From the NCBI RefSeq assembly GCF_022712275.1, contig NZ_JALAGU010000051.1, positions 27,399 through 91,398 of the forward strand: 64,000 nt of DNA. The letters are read 5' to 3'. Position 1 is the first letter of the stretch. The number at the start of each line of letters is the position of its first letter. Positions 24,522 through 33,056 of the stretch are shown one piece after another. The position numbers and the translations under genes are program-made. The stretch is from Corynebacterium sp. Its GTDB lineage: Bacteria; Actinomycetota; Actinomycetes; Mycobacteriales; Mycobacteriaceae. The notes under the pieces are model-generated. The model searched no databases. It was not told where the DNA came from and saw only the letters and a list, made by a program, of their open reading frames with translations.

Positions 24522-26837
24522 TCACCGGAACATCGAGGCGATGGAGCCCATCACAGAACCGCCCGTGGAGCTCAGCGGGTTGTCGTTGACCATGTAGGTC
24601 CAGGTCGCACTGGGCTTGTGCAGACCCAGATCGCCCAGCGACACGCCGTCGGCGGTGATCTCCGCCTCACTGAAGGTCTTCCGCGCCAGGGTGACCGCAC
24701 GCTCGGCAAGTTCGCCGAACGCCGCAATGGACAGCCGGTGGAACTCGTCGATCGGGCTCTCCCTGGCGATGGCGCGCAGGTGAATCGACTCCCGCACGTC
24801 GTCGAGGTAGGCCAGGTGCTCACTCCATTCGTGGTCGAGGTGGTAGAGCATGATCTCCCGGGAGGCCTGGACCAGCACCTCATGGTCGATACCGGCGGCC
24901 TGCAGCGCACCCGCCTTCTCCACGTCGTGGTAGCTCAGGTCGTCCCAGGCGGCCTCGGTGTCCAGCACGCGGTCACGTCGTTCATTGACGATCGCGCGCT
25001 GGTCGGCGATGAGCTTGTTGTACTTCCATGTCGTGGCGTGGATGTCGAGCATCTGACCCTCGGTGACGCGCTGACAGTGGTCGACGAACTGGAGCACCTT
25101 CTTCTGCTCCATCCGACCGTCCTCGTCCGGCTGGGCGGTGAGTTCCTCACCGGCGCCACCGACTGAGACCATGTCGTCCTCCAGGGACACGAAGAAGACC
25201 GAGGAACCGGGGTCACCCTGGCGTCCGGCGCGTCCCCGCAGCTGGTTGTCGAGGCGCGCGGAGCGGAACCGCCCCACCCCCACAACGTGCAGACCACCGA
25301 GTTCGACGACCCGGTCATGCTCTTCGTGGCCCGGCTGTCCCTCGGTTCCGCCGAGGCGGATGTCCGTGCCCCGCCCTGCCATCTGGGTCGACACGGTGAC
25401 CCGTCCGGGGCGTCCCGCTTCCGCGATGACCACGGCCTCGGCCTCGTGGTTCTTGGCGTTGAGCACATTGCACTCCACACCTCTCATCACCAGCGCATCG
25501 GCGATGGACTCCGACTGGGCGACGTCCTGGGTGCCGACCAGCACCGGCTGCCCGGTCTGCTGGATCTCCACGATGTGGTCGATGACCGCGGCGTCCCGTT
25601 CGCCGGCCTCGGCGTAGACGTGGTCGGCCTCGTCGAAACGCTGCGTCGGGACGTTCGGGTCGATGACACTCACCGAGAGTTCGTAGAACTGGCGCAGCTG
25701 GTCGCTCGCGGCGACCGCGGTACCCGTCATGCCGCACTTCTGGGGGTAGAGACCCAGTAGAGCCTGGATGGTCACCTGGTCGAGGATCCGGCCACCGTCG
25801 GTGACGGTCAGCCCCTCCTTCGCCTCCACCGCGGCCTGGAGGCCGTCCGGCCACCGCTGGAGTTCGGCGACACGGCCACGGGAGTTGTCGATCAGCGCGA
25901 CCGCACCGTCACGCACCAGGTAGTGCACGTCGCGGACCAGCAGATGCTGGGCATGCAGGGCGACATTGACCTGGGACAGCAGGTCCCCGGCGTCGTCGCC
26001 GTAGAGGGAGTCGACACCCAGCCGCCTCTCGACGAAGGCCGAGCCGACGTCGGTGAGGAAGACATTGCGGCGGTCACCGGAGACGGTGAAGTGGCGGTCC
26101 TCGTCCATCCGACGGACCAGATCGGTGATCGCCGCCGCCGGGCCTGCACCCGGCTCGGAGCCGGCGAGCACCAGCGGTACCAGGGCCTCGTCGACCATCA
26201 CCGAGTCCGCCTCGTCGACCACGGCGACGTCGGCCGGGGTACGCACGGCGTCCTCACGACGGGTGATGAGCTGGTCGCGCAGCACATCGAAACCGATCTC
26301 GTTGATTGCGCCGAAGACCACGTCGCAGGAGTAGACCTCACGACGGACGTCGGGGCCGGCCTCCTCGGCGATCGCACCGTGGGTCAGGCCGAAGAAGTCG
26401 AGCAGCGGACCCATCCACTGCTCGTCACGCCCCGCCAGGAAGGAGTTCACCGTGATGACGTGGATCTTCTTACCCTGCAGGCCGTAGCCGACCGCCGTCA
26501 TCGCACCGACGAGAGTCTTGCCTTCACCGGTGGCCATCTCCACGACATCGCCGACGAGCATGCGCAGCGCACCCTGGAGCTGAACATCGAAGGGACGCAT
26601 GCCCAGCGTGCGGGACGCCGCCTCGCGGACCGCGGCGAGCAGCAATGGGGCGTCCACGATGGTGCGTGCCTCGTCAGAGCCGATACACGAGCGGGCGATC
26701 TCCACGACCTCCGCGTCAGAGGCGTCGGAGAGTCGGTCGGAGGCCTTCTGAGCCTCCCCCACGATCGTCTTCGACTTCTTCTGGTTCGCCGTCGCCGACG
26801 ATCCCATGGCCTTCCAGAACCAGCCGAATCCGGCCAT
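24522..26837 (-). CDS. secA2: Accessory Sec translocase ATPase SecA2
   Basis: A 771-residue SecA paralogue, shorter than housekeeping SecA (about 840 or more) and lacking the C-terminal zinc-binding tail. It drives export of a subset of proteins through SecYEG. Walker A is MATGEGKTLVGAM (about 102-114). The DEAD-type Walker B is VAVVDEADSVMVDEAL, the helicase motif is TVSTQMAGRGTDIRLGG, and QLRGRAGRQGDPGSS is the arginine-finger region. A GTG one codon upstream is possible; ATG 26837 has GAAAGG 6 bases upstream. SecA2 beside odhI is the usual corynebacterial arrangement. It diverges from an alpha/beta hydrolase. Confidence 0.95.
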   Translation of the reverse strand: MAGFGWFWKAMGSSATANQKKSKTIVGEAQKASDRLSDASDAEVVEIARSCIGSDEARTIVDAPLLLAAVREAASRTLGMRPFDVQLQGALRMLVGDVVEMATGEGKTLVGAMTAVGYGLQGKKIHVITVNSFLAGRDEQWMGPLLDFFGLTHGAIAEEAGPDVRREVYSCDVVFGAINEIGFDVLRDQLITRREDAVRTPADVAVVDEADSVMVDEALVPLVLAGSEPGAGPAAAITDLVRRMDEDRHFTVSGDRRNVFLTDVGSAFVERRLGVDSLYGDDAGDLLSQVNVALHAQHLLVRDVHYLVRDGAVALIDNSRGRVAELQRWPDGLQAAVEAKEGLTVTDGGRILDQVTIQALLGLYPQKCGMTGTAVAASDQLRQFYELSVSVIDPNVPTQRFDEADHVYAEAGERDAAVIDHIVEIQQTGQPVLVGTQDVAQSESIADALVMRGVECNVLNAKNHEAEAVVIAEAGRPGRVTVSTQMAGRGTDIRLGGTEGQPGHEEHDRVVELGGLHVVGVGRFRSARLDNQLRGRAGRQGDPGSSVFFVSLEDDMVSVGGAGEELTAQPDEDGRMEQKKVLQFVDHCQRVTEGQMLDIHATTWKYNKLIADQRAIVNERRDRVLDTEAAWDDLSYHDVEKAGALQAAGIDHEVLVQASREIMLYHLDHEWSEHLAYLDDVRESIHLRAIARESPIDEFHRLSIAAFGELAERAVTLARKTFSEAEITADGVSLGDLGLHKPSATWTYMVNDNPLSSTGGSVMGSIASMFR

Positions 26838-26903
26838 CACACGCCTTTCGAAGAAGATACAGTCCGCTCCAGACTATCCGATCACCCTCACCACGTAGCC
26901 CGG

Positions 26904-26909
26904 TAGTCT
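26904..26909 (+). promoter_or_regulatory. -10 element of the alpha/beta hydrolase gene, probably leaderless
   Basis: TAGTCT ends 6 bases before the ATG at 26916, which places the start of transcription at about the A of the start codon. No Shine-Dalgarno sequence fits between them. Confidence 0.5.
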
Positions 26910-26915
26910 GCGGTC

Positions 26916-27779
26916 ATGGCTTCCCCGTCCGTCACTTCGGTCAATCTCACCCTGCCCGGATCCCTGCCGCGGGCCGACGGCTCCCTGTCGACGATCGCCG
27001 GCACACTCGACGTACCTGCCGCCGCCCGGTCCATGTCTCCGGAGGAGTTCCGCGAGGCAGGGTTCCGGGTAGCACTGCTCGCCCACTGTTTCACCTGTAC
27101 CCGGGCAGCGCCGGGCGTGTTCCGGATCTCCCGGGCCCTGGCCCGTGCCGGGATCGCCTCGCTGCGCATCGACTTCCCCGGTCTCGGCGACTCCGGACCC
27201 GAGAACGGTGGCGTGGCCTTCGAGGACACGACCTTCAGCTCGAATGTCGATGACCTGGTTTCCGTCGCCGGGTGGCTGGAGCAGCGACTCACTGCACCGT
27301 CCCTGCTCGTCGGCCACTCCCTCGGCGGAGCGGCGGTCCTGCGGGCTGCCCCGAAGATCCCGTCGGTGACGGCGGTGTGCACCGTAGGCGCGCCGTACCT
27401 GCCCGGCCGGGCGGCGGCCTCCCTCCTCGACGCCTTCGAGGACGCCACCGATGACGACGATTCGCGGACCGTCCACCTCGCGGGACGCGACATGACCTTC
27501 CGTCGACGCTTCCTCACCGACCTCGCCGGGCGTTCTGACGAGGACGCGGTGCGCGCCGACATCGCCGAGCCGGGCCTGCGCGGCGTCCCGCTGCTGGTAC
27601 TGCACTCCCCGGAGGACCGGACGGTGCCGGTCGGGGACGCCGAGCGGATCTTCGCCGCGGCGTCCTGGCCGAAGTCGCTGGTGAGTATCCGGGACGCCGA
27701 CCACCTGCTCACCCGACGTGGCGCAGCACAGCGGGTCGGCGAGACGGTGGCGACCTGGGCGACCGGCATCGACGGTTGA
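26916..27779 (+). CDS. Alpha/beta-hydrolase
   Basis: A 287-residue alpha/beta-fold hydrolase. The nucleophile elbow is LLVGHSLGGAAVL (Ser near residue 133). The acid is probably the Asp in VLHSPEDRTVP, and the His is in IRDADHLLTR. The oxyanion region reads AHCFTCTRAAPGVFRISRALA, the pattern found in hydrolases that are often fused to or paired with OsmC domains; no OsmC domain follows here. The substrate is unknown. The gene is probably transcribed without a leader. It is followed closely by rraA with 23 bp between. Confidence 0.85.
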   Translation: MASPSVTSVNLTLPGSLPRADGSLSTIAGTLDVPAAARSMSPEEFREAGFRVALLAHCFTCTRAAPGVFRISRALARAGIASLRIDFPGLGDSGPENGGVAFEDTTFSSNVDDLVSVAGWLEQRLTAPSLLVGHSLGGAAVLRAAPKIPSVTAVCTVGAPYLPGRAAASLLDAFEDATDDDDSRTVHLAGRDMTFRRRFLTDLAGRSDEDAVRADIAEPGLRGVPLLVLHSPEDRTVPVGDAERIFAAASWPKSLVSIRDADHLLTRRGAAQRVGETVATWATGIDG

Positions 27780-27802
27780 ATCGACCGCTAAGGTGGTGTG
27801 AC

Positions 27803-28303
27803 ATGACTGACATCACTTTCATCCCCACCGCCGACCTCGTCGACATCATCGGACCGGACGCCCGCAGCTGCGACACCCAGTTCCGCAACCTCGGTGCACA
27901 CACCGACTTCTGTGGCCCGATCACCACCATCCGTTGCTTCCAGGACAATGGTCTGGTGAAGAAGACCCTGCAGGAGGACAACCCCGGCGGCGTGCTGGTC
28001 GTCGACGGCGACGCCTCGGTCCACACCGCGCTGATGGGCGACATGATCGCCGAGTTCGGTGTCGAACACGGCTGGGCCGGGGTGATCATCAACGGCGCGA
28101 TCCGCGACTCCGCCGCCGTCGGCGGCATGGAGTTCGGCTGCAAGGCACTGGGCACCAACCCCCGCAAGTCCGCCAAGGACGGCGCCGGTGAGCGGGACGT
28201 CGTCGTCCACTTCGGTGGCGTGGACTTCGTGCCCGGCCACATCGCCTACGCGGACGCTGACGGTGTGATCGTCACCGAAACTCCGGTGTCACCTGCCGAT
28301 TAG
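27803..28303 (+). CDS. rraA: RraA-family protein (RNase E regulator / 4-hydroxy-4-methyl-2-oxoglutarate aldolase fold)
   Basis: A 166-residue RraA. In E. coli RraA binds RNase E and slows mRNA decay; relatives with the same fold are HMG/oxaloacetate aldolases. Conserved parts are FCGPITTIRCFQDN, LVVDGDASVHTALMGD, GWAGVIINGAIRDS with the Arg-Asp pair that binds Mg2+ and oxoacid in aldolases, and HVGF-like VVHFGGVDFVPGH. Since the aldolase residues (G-D...RD) are kept, enzymatic activity is possible. The ATG at 27803 follows AAGGTGG. The frame is open nine codons upstream without support. Confidence 0.9.
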   Translation: MTDITFIPTADLVDIIGPDARSCDTQFRNLGAHTDFCGPITTIRCFQDNGLVKKTLQEDNPGGVLVVDGDASVHTALMGDMIAEFGVEHGWAGVIINGAIRDSAAVGGMEFGCKALGTNPRKSAKDGAGERDVVVHFGGVDFVPGHIAYADADGVIVTETPVSPAD

Positions 28304-28367
28304 CGCAACCGAATCCGGGTGATGTAAGCTTTGCCCCGTTCGCGAGTGAGTAATCACCGCGGAAGGA

Positions 28368-28441
28368 CGGACTGTGGCGCAGTTTGGCAGCGCACCACAC
28401 TGGGGGTGTGGGGGTCGCAGGTTCAAATCCTGTCAGTCCGA
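28368..28441 (+). tRNA. tRNA-Pro (anticodon GGG)
   Basis: A complete 74-nt cloverleaf. The acceptor stem is CGGACTG/CAGTCCG, the D arm is GCGCAGTTTGGCAGCGC, and the anticodon stem CCACA/TGTGG encloses loop CTGGGGG, giving anticodon GGG (codon CCC). The T arm is GCAGG-TTCAAAT-CCTGT and the discriminator is A. No CCA is encoded. A terminator hairpin follows. Confidence 0.96.
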
Positions 28442-28451
28442 CAACCATCCT

Positions 28452-28490
28452 GCTCCGGGAGCCCGACAGGGCCACCGGAGCGGGATTCTT
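28452..28490 (+). terminator. Terminator after tRNA-Pro
   Basis: GCTCCGG (28452-28458) pairs with CCGGAGC (28475-28481), with an inner CCC/GGG pair, followed by the T-rich ATTCTTGT. The next gene, on the minus strand, ends at 28498, so the hairpin may serve both sides. Confidence 0.7.
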
Positions 28491-28497
28491 GTGCGTC

Positions 28498-29349
28498 CTA
28501 CCCCAGGCGCGTCATCCGCACCGTGACGAACAGTTCAGAGGACGCCTGCCCGGAGAACATCCCCTTCAGCGGGGGCACATCGCCGTACTCGCGGGCCGTG
28601 CCGACGACGACATGGAGCTCACCGGGGACGACGTTGTTGGTCGGGTCATAGCTGAACCAGCCGTTGTTCTCGCCGTCGTTGAACCACTGGACCCAGGCGT
28701 GGGACTCGGCGTCCACCGTCTCGCCGATCTCGGCGTCCTTCTTCGGCAGGACGTACCCGGAGACATAGCGTGCGGCGATCCCCACCGAACGCAGTGCCCC
28801 GACCATGATGTGGGAGAAGTCCTGGCACACGCCCTTGCGAGCCTCCCAGGCCTGTGCGGCGGTTCCGGTGACGTCGCTGGAGCCGGACTCGTAGGTCATC
28901 TCCTCGTAGATGAGCGTGCCGACGGCCAGTGCGATCTCGTCGACGGACTCCCTGCTCTCGGCGATCTCCCGGGTGCGGGCCAGCAGGTCCTCGGACGGCT
29001 CCACCATCGGCGAGAATCCGAGGAACTCGTTGAGCGCGTCCGCGTGCTCCGCCATGTCGTCCACGGTGAGTCCGGTGCGGGTGGAGGGGGCGGCGTCCAC
29101 GTCGAGGGTCGTCGTCACACCGACGATCATCTGGTCGTGGGGTTCGTGAAGCTCGAAGGAGGTCACGTGGGTGCCCCAGTAGTCGATGAAGGAGTACGAC
29201 CAGGGCTTCGGGGTGATGGTCACCGACTGCTCACGGATGAGCTGCTGGGACGTGTAGAGCGGTGTCATGCGGATCTCGTTGAAGGAGTCCGAGACATGGT
29301 CGGAGTAGTTGTAACCGGTGGTGTGCACGATGCGCAGTGTGGTTGTCAT
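28498..29349 (-). CDS. Transglutaminase-like cysteine protease family protein (triad member)
   Basis: A 283-residue protein with an N-terminal transglutaminase-associated beta domain (LRIVHTTGYNYSDHVSDSFNEIRMTP) and a transglutaminase-like core. The catalytic triad is visible: Cys in RKGVCQDFSHIM (about residue 174), His in SHAWVQWF (about 217) and Asp in FSYDPTNN (about 235). Members may be peptidases, amidases or true transglutaminases. It lies 15 bp after the alpha-E gene, at the end of a three-gene block matching mycobacterial Rv2411c-Rv2409c. The triad is conserved in many bacteria and has been proposed to make or modify a peptide or protein, without experimental function known to me. 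Confidence 0.88.
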   Translation of the reverse strand: MTTTLRIVHTTGYNYSDHVSDSFNEIRMTPLYTSQQLIREQSVTITPKPWSYSFIDYWGTHVTSFELHEPHDQMIVGVTTTLDVDAAPSTRTGLTVDDMAEHADALNEFLGFSPMVEPSEDLLARTREIAESRESVDEIALAVGTLIYEEMTYESGSSDVTGTAAQAWEARKGVCQDFSHIMVGALRSVGIAARYVSGYVLPKKDAEIGETVDAESHAWVQWFNDGENNGWFSYDPTNNVVPGELHVVVGTAREYGDVPPLKGMFSGQASSELFVTVRMTRLG

Positions 29350-29364
29350 TGATCTTCTTCTCCC

Positions 29365-30276
29365 CTACTTCGCGTGCCACGTGGACGACAGGGCGCCCTC
29401 GAAATAGCGCTGGCTGAGCGCCTGGGTGGCCACGGCGCTGGTCTCCTGGATCAGCTGGGTCAGTTCACCGAGCTGCTCGAGCGCCTCATTGGGCTGCATG
29501 AACTCGATCCGTGCGCTCATCTGGCCGAGCAGACGCTGGGCGTCGTCCTCGAAACCGGAGCGCAGGGTCGTCGGGTCCAGAGCCGAGAGGCTCTCGCGGG
29601 CCTCATCGAGGCAGAAGACGATCGAGCGCGGGCACAACCGGTCGCGCAGCAGGAAGTCCACCGAGGCGGTGAGCGTGTCCTCCTGGCCCCGGGACATGAC
29701 GAAGGACTGCTGGGCGCCACAGGACTGCAGCAGCAGGTGGCGGTGCGCCGGTAGTGTCGGAGCGACGATGGTGGCGTAGATGATCCGGGCGGTCATGTCG
29801 AGTCGCTCGATGTACCGGCCCGCCATGAGGAAGTGCCAGGCCTCGTCACGGGGCATGGTGCCGACCAGGGCGCCGATGATCATCGCGCAGTGGTCGTGGA
29901 CATCGCGGCAGGCCAGCGGCGGGCGCATCAGGTCCAGACGGCCGGACCCGACTTTGCGCCACGCACGGTTGATCGCCTCCCAGGAAGAGGTGGTGAGAAT
30001 CTCACGGGCGCGGCGGGCACTGTCACGGCAGTTGTTCAGCGCGGTGACCATGGACTGCGGGGAGTCCGGGTCGGTGCCGAGCTGGGACCACACTTCGCGG
30101 GACCCCGCGCCGGGTTCCAGCGGGGCACCCATCGCCCGGCAGAGTTCGACACCGAGCGAGGAGGTGTCGGCCTCGGTGGACTGCTCCAGGTTGACGGTGA
30201 GGACGCGGGCCTGGTCGTCGGCGCGCTCGATGTAGCGGCCGATCCAGAACAGGGATTCGGCGATGCGGCTCAGCAC
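29365..30276 (-). CDS. Alpha-E domain protein (DUF403, triad member)
   Basis: A 303-residue, almost wholly alpha-helical protein of the alpha-E family, opening with the diagnostic MLSRIAESLFWIGRYIERAD. The Glu- and Arg-bearing repeat recurs at MAGRYIERLDMTARI (about residue 155), showing an internal duplication. The function is unknown; it may be a scaffold or transferase for the ATP-grasp partner. The frame is open upstream, but this GTG (30276) gives the conserved N-terminus. It overlaps the end of the ATP-grasp gene by 7 bp, so translation is coupled. It is always found with the ATP-grasp and usually with the transglutaminase. Confidence 0.88.
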   Translation of the reverse strand: MLSRIAESLFWIGRYIERADDQARVLTVNLEQSTEADTSSLGVELCRAMGAPLEPGAGSREVWSQLGTDPDSPQSMVTALNNCRDSARRAREILTTSSWEAINRAWRKVGSGRLDLMRPPLACRDVHDHCAMIIGALVGTMPRDEAWHFLMAGRYIERLDMTARIIYATIVAPTLPAHRHLLLQSCGAQQSFVMSRGQEDTLTASVDFLLRDRLCPRSIVFCLDEARESLSALDPTTLRSGFEDDAQRLLGQMSARIEFMQPNEALEQLGELTQLIQETSAVATQALSQRYFEGALSSTWHAK

Positions 30277-31889
30277 TGTCCTGTTCCCTTCTCGGTGTCC
30301 CCGGTGGTGGTCTGTTGCTGCTGTTGCTGTTGCTGGTGGACCTCGTCCTCGTCGTCGCGGGCGTCGAGCACGGAGGTCTCCAACCGGTCGAGGGACTGGG
30401 CGTCCGGGTCGGGGGCCGAGATCACGCGACCGTGCTCGGACTCCGGTCCGGTGGTGCCCGAGGAGATGACCCAGGTGTCCTTGGATCCGCCGCCCTGGGA
30501 TGAGTTCACGATCATCTGCCCCTCCTGCAGCGCGACACGGGTCAGGCCGCCGGGCACGACCCACATCTCCTCCCCGTCGTTGACGACGAAGGGCCGCAGG
30601 TCGACGTGACGGGGCTGCATGCCCCTGTCCGGTGTCATCGTCGGTACGGTGGACAGCTGCACCAGCGGCTGGGCGATCCAGCCACGCGGATCGGCCAGCA
30701 GCTTCGTCTTCGCCTCGGCCAGTTCCTCCTTCGAGCACATCGGCCCCATGACGATGCCCTTACCGCCGGAGCCGTCGACCGGCTTGATGACCAGCTCGTC
30801 CATCCGGTCGAGGACCTCCTCACGGGCCTCGGGCTCCTCGAGGCGCCAGGTGTCCACGTTGGGGATCAGCGGCTCCTCGTCGAGGTAGTAGCGGATGAGG
30901 TCGGGCACGTAGGTGTAGACGAGCTTGTCGTCGGCGACACCGTTGCCGACGGCGTTGGCGATGGTGACGGTGCCGTTGGCCTGGGCGGAGAGCAGACCGG
31001 CGACCCCGAGCAGGGAGTCCGGACGGAACTTCACCGGGTCGATGAATTCGTCATCGACGCGACGGTAGATGACGTGGACCTGTTCCAGGCCACGGGTGGT
31101 GCGCAGGAAGACCACACCGTGGCGGACCACGAGGTCGCGCCCTTCCACCAGGGGCACTCCCATGGTCTGGGCGAGCATGGAGTGTTCGAAGTAGGCGGAG
31201 TTGTAGACGCCCGGGGTCAGCACGACGATCATCGGGTCCGGAACACCGGGTGGGGCTGCCTTGGCCAGGGCCGCGCGCAGCCTGGCGGGATAGTCGTCGA
31301 CGCGGGCGATGTTGTACTGGCCCACCGCCTCCGGCAGGGCGGAGACGGTGGCCTGACGGTTGGTGAGGACGTAGGAGACGCCCGAGGGGATACGCGCATT
31401 GTCCTCGAGGACGCGGAGGTCGCCCTCCCCGTCACGGATGAGGTCGATGCCGGCGACGTGGATACGCACACCGTTGGGTGGCTGGTATCCGGCGACGGCT
31501 CGGCAGAAGTTCTCCGAGGTGGTGATCACCGACCGCGGGATGACGCCGTCGCTGAAGACGCGACCGGGACCGTAGACGTCGGCGAGGAAGGCTTCCAGGG
31601 CACGGACGCGCTGTTTGAGGCCGCGCTCGGTGCGCTCGAACTCGGCGCGCTGGATCAGCCGCGGCACGATGTCCAGTGGGAACGGCTCCTCCTGTCCCGC
31701 GAAGTCGAAGGTGACGCCGGTGTCGAGGTACCGGGAGCTCAGGTACGAGACCCGTGAGCCCAGGTCTTCGGGGCGGATGTCCTCGAAAACCTGGTGGAGC
31801 TTCCGGTAGACCGACCGCACACCGTCGGAGGACATGAGTTCGTCGAAGGTACCCTCACGGACCGGGTACGGGGCAGGAGAATCCGTCAT
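30270..31889 (-). CDS. Circularly permuted ATP-grasp protein with C-terminal poly-Gln tail (triad member)
   Basis: A 539-residue circularly permuted ATP-grasp enzyme (type 2 / DUF404-DUF407 group), predicted to activate a carboxylate with ATP and form an amide or similar bond. Recognised parts: RVRALEAFLADVYGPGRVF, the IDLIRDGEGDLRVLEDNARIPSG block with the metal-binding acidic residues, VTLTPG-like VVLTPGVYNSAYFEH, ANAVGNGVADDKLVYTYVP, and the ATP loop ELVIKPVDGSGGKGIVMGP. After the domain ends near residue 490, a tail carries eight consecutive Gln (HQQQQQQQQTT) and ends with Cys. That Gln run is not a usual family feature. It is the first gene of the triad. Confidence 0.9.
   Translation of the reverse strand: MTDSPAPYPVREGTFDELMSSDGVRSVYRKLHQVFEDIRPEDLGSRVSYLSSRYLDTGVTFDFAGQEEPFPLDIVPRLIQRAEFERTERGLKQRVRALEAFLADVYGPGRVFSDGVIPRSVITTSENFCRAVAGYQPPNGVRIHVAGIDLIRDGEGDLRVLEDNARIPSGVSYVLTNRQATVSALPEAVGQYNIARVDDYPARLRAALAKAAPPGVPDPMIVVLTPGVYNSAYFEHSMLAQTMGVPLVEGRDLVVRHGVVFLRTTRGLEQVHVIYRRVDDEFIDPVKFRPDSLLGVAGLLSAQANGTVTIANAVGNGVADDKLVYTYVPDLIRYYLDEEPLIPNVDTWRLEEPEAREEVLDRMDELVIKPVDGSGGKGIVMGPMCSKEELAEAKTKLLADPRGWIAQPLVQLSTVPTMTPDRGMQPRHVDLRPFVVNDGEEMWVVPGGLTRVALQEGQMIVNSSQGGGSKDTWVISSGTTGPESEHGRVISAPDPDAQSLDRLETSVLDARDDEDEVHQQQQQQQQTTTGDTEKGTGQC
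30312..30335. repeat. CAG/CAA run encoding eight Gln
   Basis: On the minus strand eight consecutive Gln codons alternate irregularly between CAG and CAA (five CAG and three CAA). Mixed codons suggest the tract is kept as protein rather than being a fresh pure-triplet expansion. Confidence 0.9.
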
Positions 31890-32042
31890 GACCCGACGAT
31901 AACCCCGATGAGCCGGAAGTTCACCCAGAGAAATTAACGCGCCGGAAACATCCGCCCCCGTCGAACGACACTGACCAGGCCCGGCGCCCGGCTCCTCATG
32001 TCACTCCAGTGCACTGAGATGACACCTCAGCGCGATGACTGT

Positions 32043-32061
32043 ATAGGTGAGGCATTGCTAA
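32043..32061. promoter_or_regulatory. DtxR-type iron box upstream of the siderophore-binding lipoprotein
   Basis: ATAGGTGAGGCATTGCTAA matches the DtxR consensus TTAGGTTAGGCTAACCTAA at 13 of 19 positions, with the left half-site nearly perfect. It lies 11 bp before the lipoprotein ATG, where a bound repressor would block transcription under iron-replete conditions. Confidence 0.65.
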
Positions 32062-32072
32062 CGTCAGTCGTC

Positions 32073-33056
32073 ATGAGACTGAGCCTTCCCCCGCGACCTT
32101 CCCTTCCCGGCGCGCTGTGCGCCCTCGCCCTGGGCCTCGGTGCCCTGACCGCCTGCTCCTCCGGCGATGACGGCGGCTCCGGATCCGGTGTGGAGACCCG
32201 CACAGTGTCTACCGAGCGTGGTGACGTGGAGGTCCCCGCCGAGCCGCAACGCGTCGTGGCCGTGGACTGGCAGATCCCTCCGACGATGGTCGACCTGGGA
32301 GTGACCCCGGTCGGTATCTACGAGGGTTACTACGAGTCGGATGCCGCAGCCGCCCGCGCTGTTCCCGACCGCTATGTGGATGCCCTGGCCGACGCCACCC
32401 GGATCGGCAACTGGGACGCACTGAGTATGGAAAAGGTCAGTCAGCTCGACCCTGACCTCATCGTGACCACCGGGGTGGGCCTGGAGGAGGACCAGCTGGA
32501 CAAGCTGGCGACGATCGCACCGATGGCGATGGCGGACAACTCCGGTGACCTGACGTCCCAGGCCCAGATCGCGGACATCCTCAACCGGTCCGACGAGTTC
32601 GACGAACTGCAGCAGACCTTCGATGACAAGTCCGCGGAGATCGCGGAGAAGCACCGTGACATCCTGGCGGACTCGACGTTCGTCTCGGTCAGTGGCGGGC
32701 AGGACGCCAACTGGTTCGCCGAAGGTGGGCAGACCGCCGTCGGTACGTTGCTCAGTGCGGTCGGGGCATCCTTCGCCGACGCGGTGGACCCCGACGGCTG
32801 GTGGGGTGATCCGCGGTCCTTCGAGAACCTCGGTGACCTGGATGATGCCATGGTGATCCTCTACCCGGAGACCGTGGACGGGGATCCCGCGCCGAATACC
32901 GTGCCGGTACTGGACTATTCGGTGTTCACGGCACTCCCCGCGGTGAAGGCGGGGAATGTCTTCGGATTCTCCCAGGGTGCGGCATCCAACATCGGCTGGG
33001 CGATCGACGCCCTCGATGAGATCGACCGGATCCTCTCCGAGGTCGGGGCGGCGTGA
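32073..33056 (+). CDS. Iron-siderophore ABC transporter substrate-binding lipoprotein
   Basis: A 327-residue lipoprotein of the class III (FecB/FhuD) binding-protein family. The signal peptide is basic then hydrophobic and ends in lipobox LTAC (Cys near residue 28), so the protein is tethered outside the membrane. The first lobe starts EVPAEPQRVVAVDWQIPPTMVDLGV. The characteristic phrase is EKVSQLDPDLIVTTG, and the last lobe contains AVKAGNVFGFSQG. The ATG 32073 is chosen because it starts the signal peptide; the longer frame would put charged residues in front. The DtxR-like box implies iron control. It overlaps the next gene by 4 bp (GTGA). No fepD/fepG-type permease lies here. Confidence 0.9.
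   Translation: MRLSLPPRPSLPGALCALALGLGALTACSSGDDGGSGSGVETRTVSTERGDVEVPAEPQRVVAVDWQIPPTMVDLGVTPVGIYEGYYESDAAAARAVPDRYVDALADATRIGNWDALSMEKVSQLDPDLIVTTGVGLEEDQLDKLATIAPMAMADNSGDLTSQAQIADILNRSDEFDELQQTFDDKSAEIAEKHRDILADSTFVSVSGGQDANWFAEGGQTAVGTLLSAVGASFADAVDPDGWWGDPRSFENLGDLDDAMVILYPETVDGDPAPNTVPVLDYSVFTALPAVKAGNVFGFSQGAASNIGWAIDALDEIDRILSEVGAA

Noticed and set aside
24522..26837. Housekeeping secA
   Set aside because: The protein is short, lacks the C-terminal zinc-binding tail and sits beside odhI, the usual secA2 position.
30312..30335. Sequencing artefact in a triplet run
   Set aside because: The tract mixes CAG and CAA and the gene stays in frame through to a normal overlap with the next gene.
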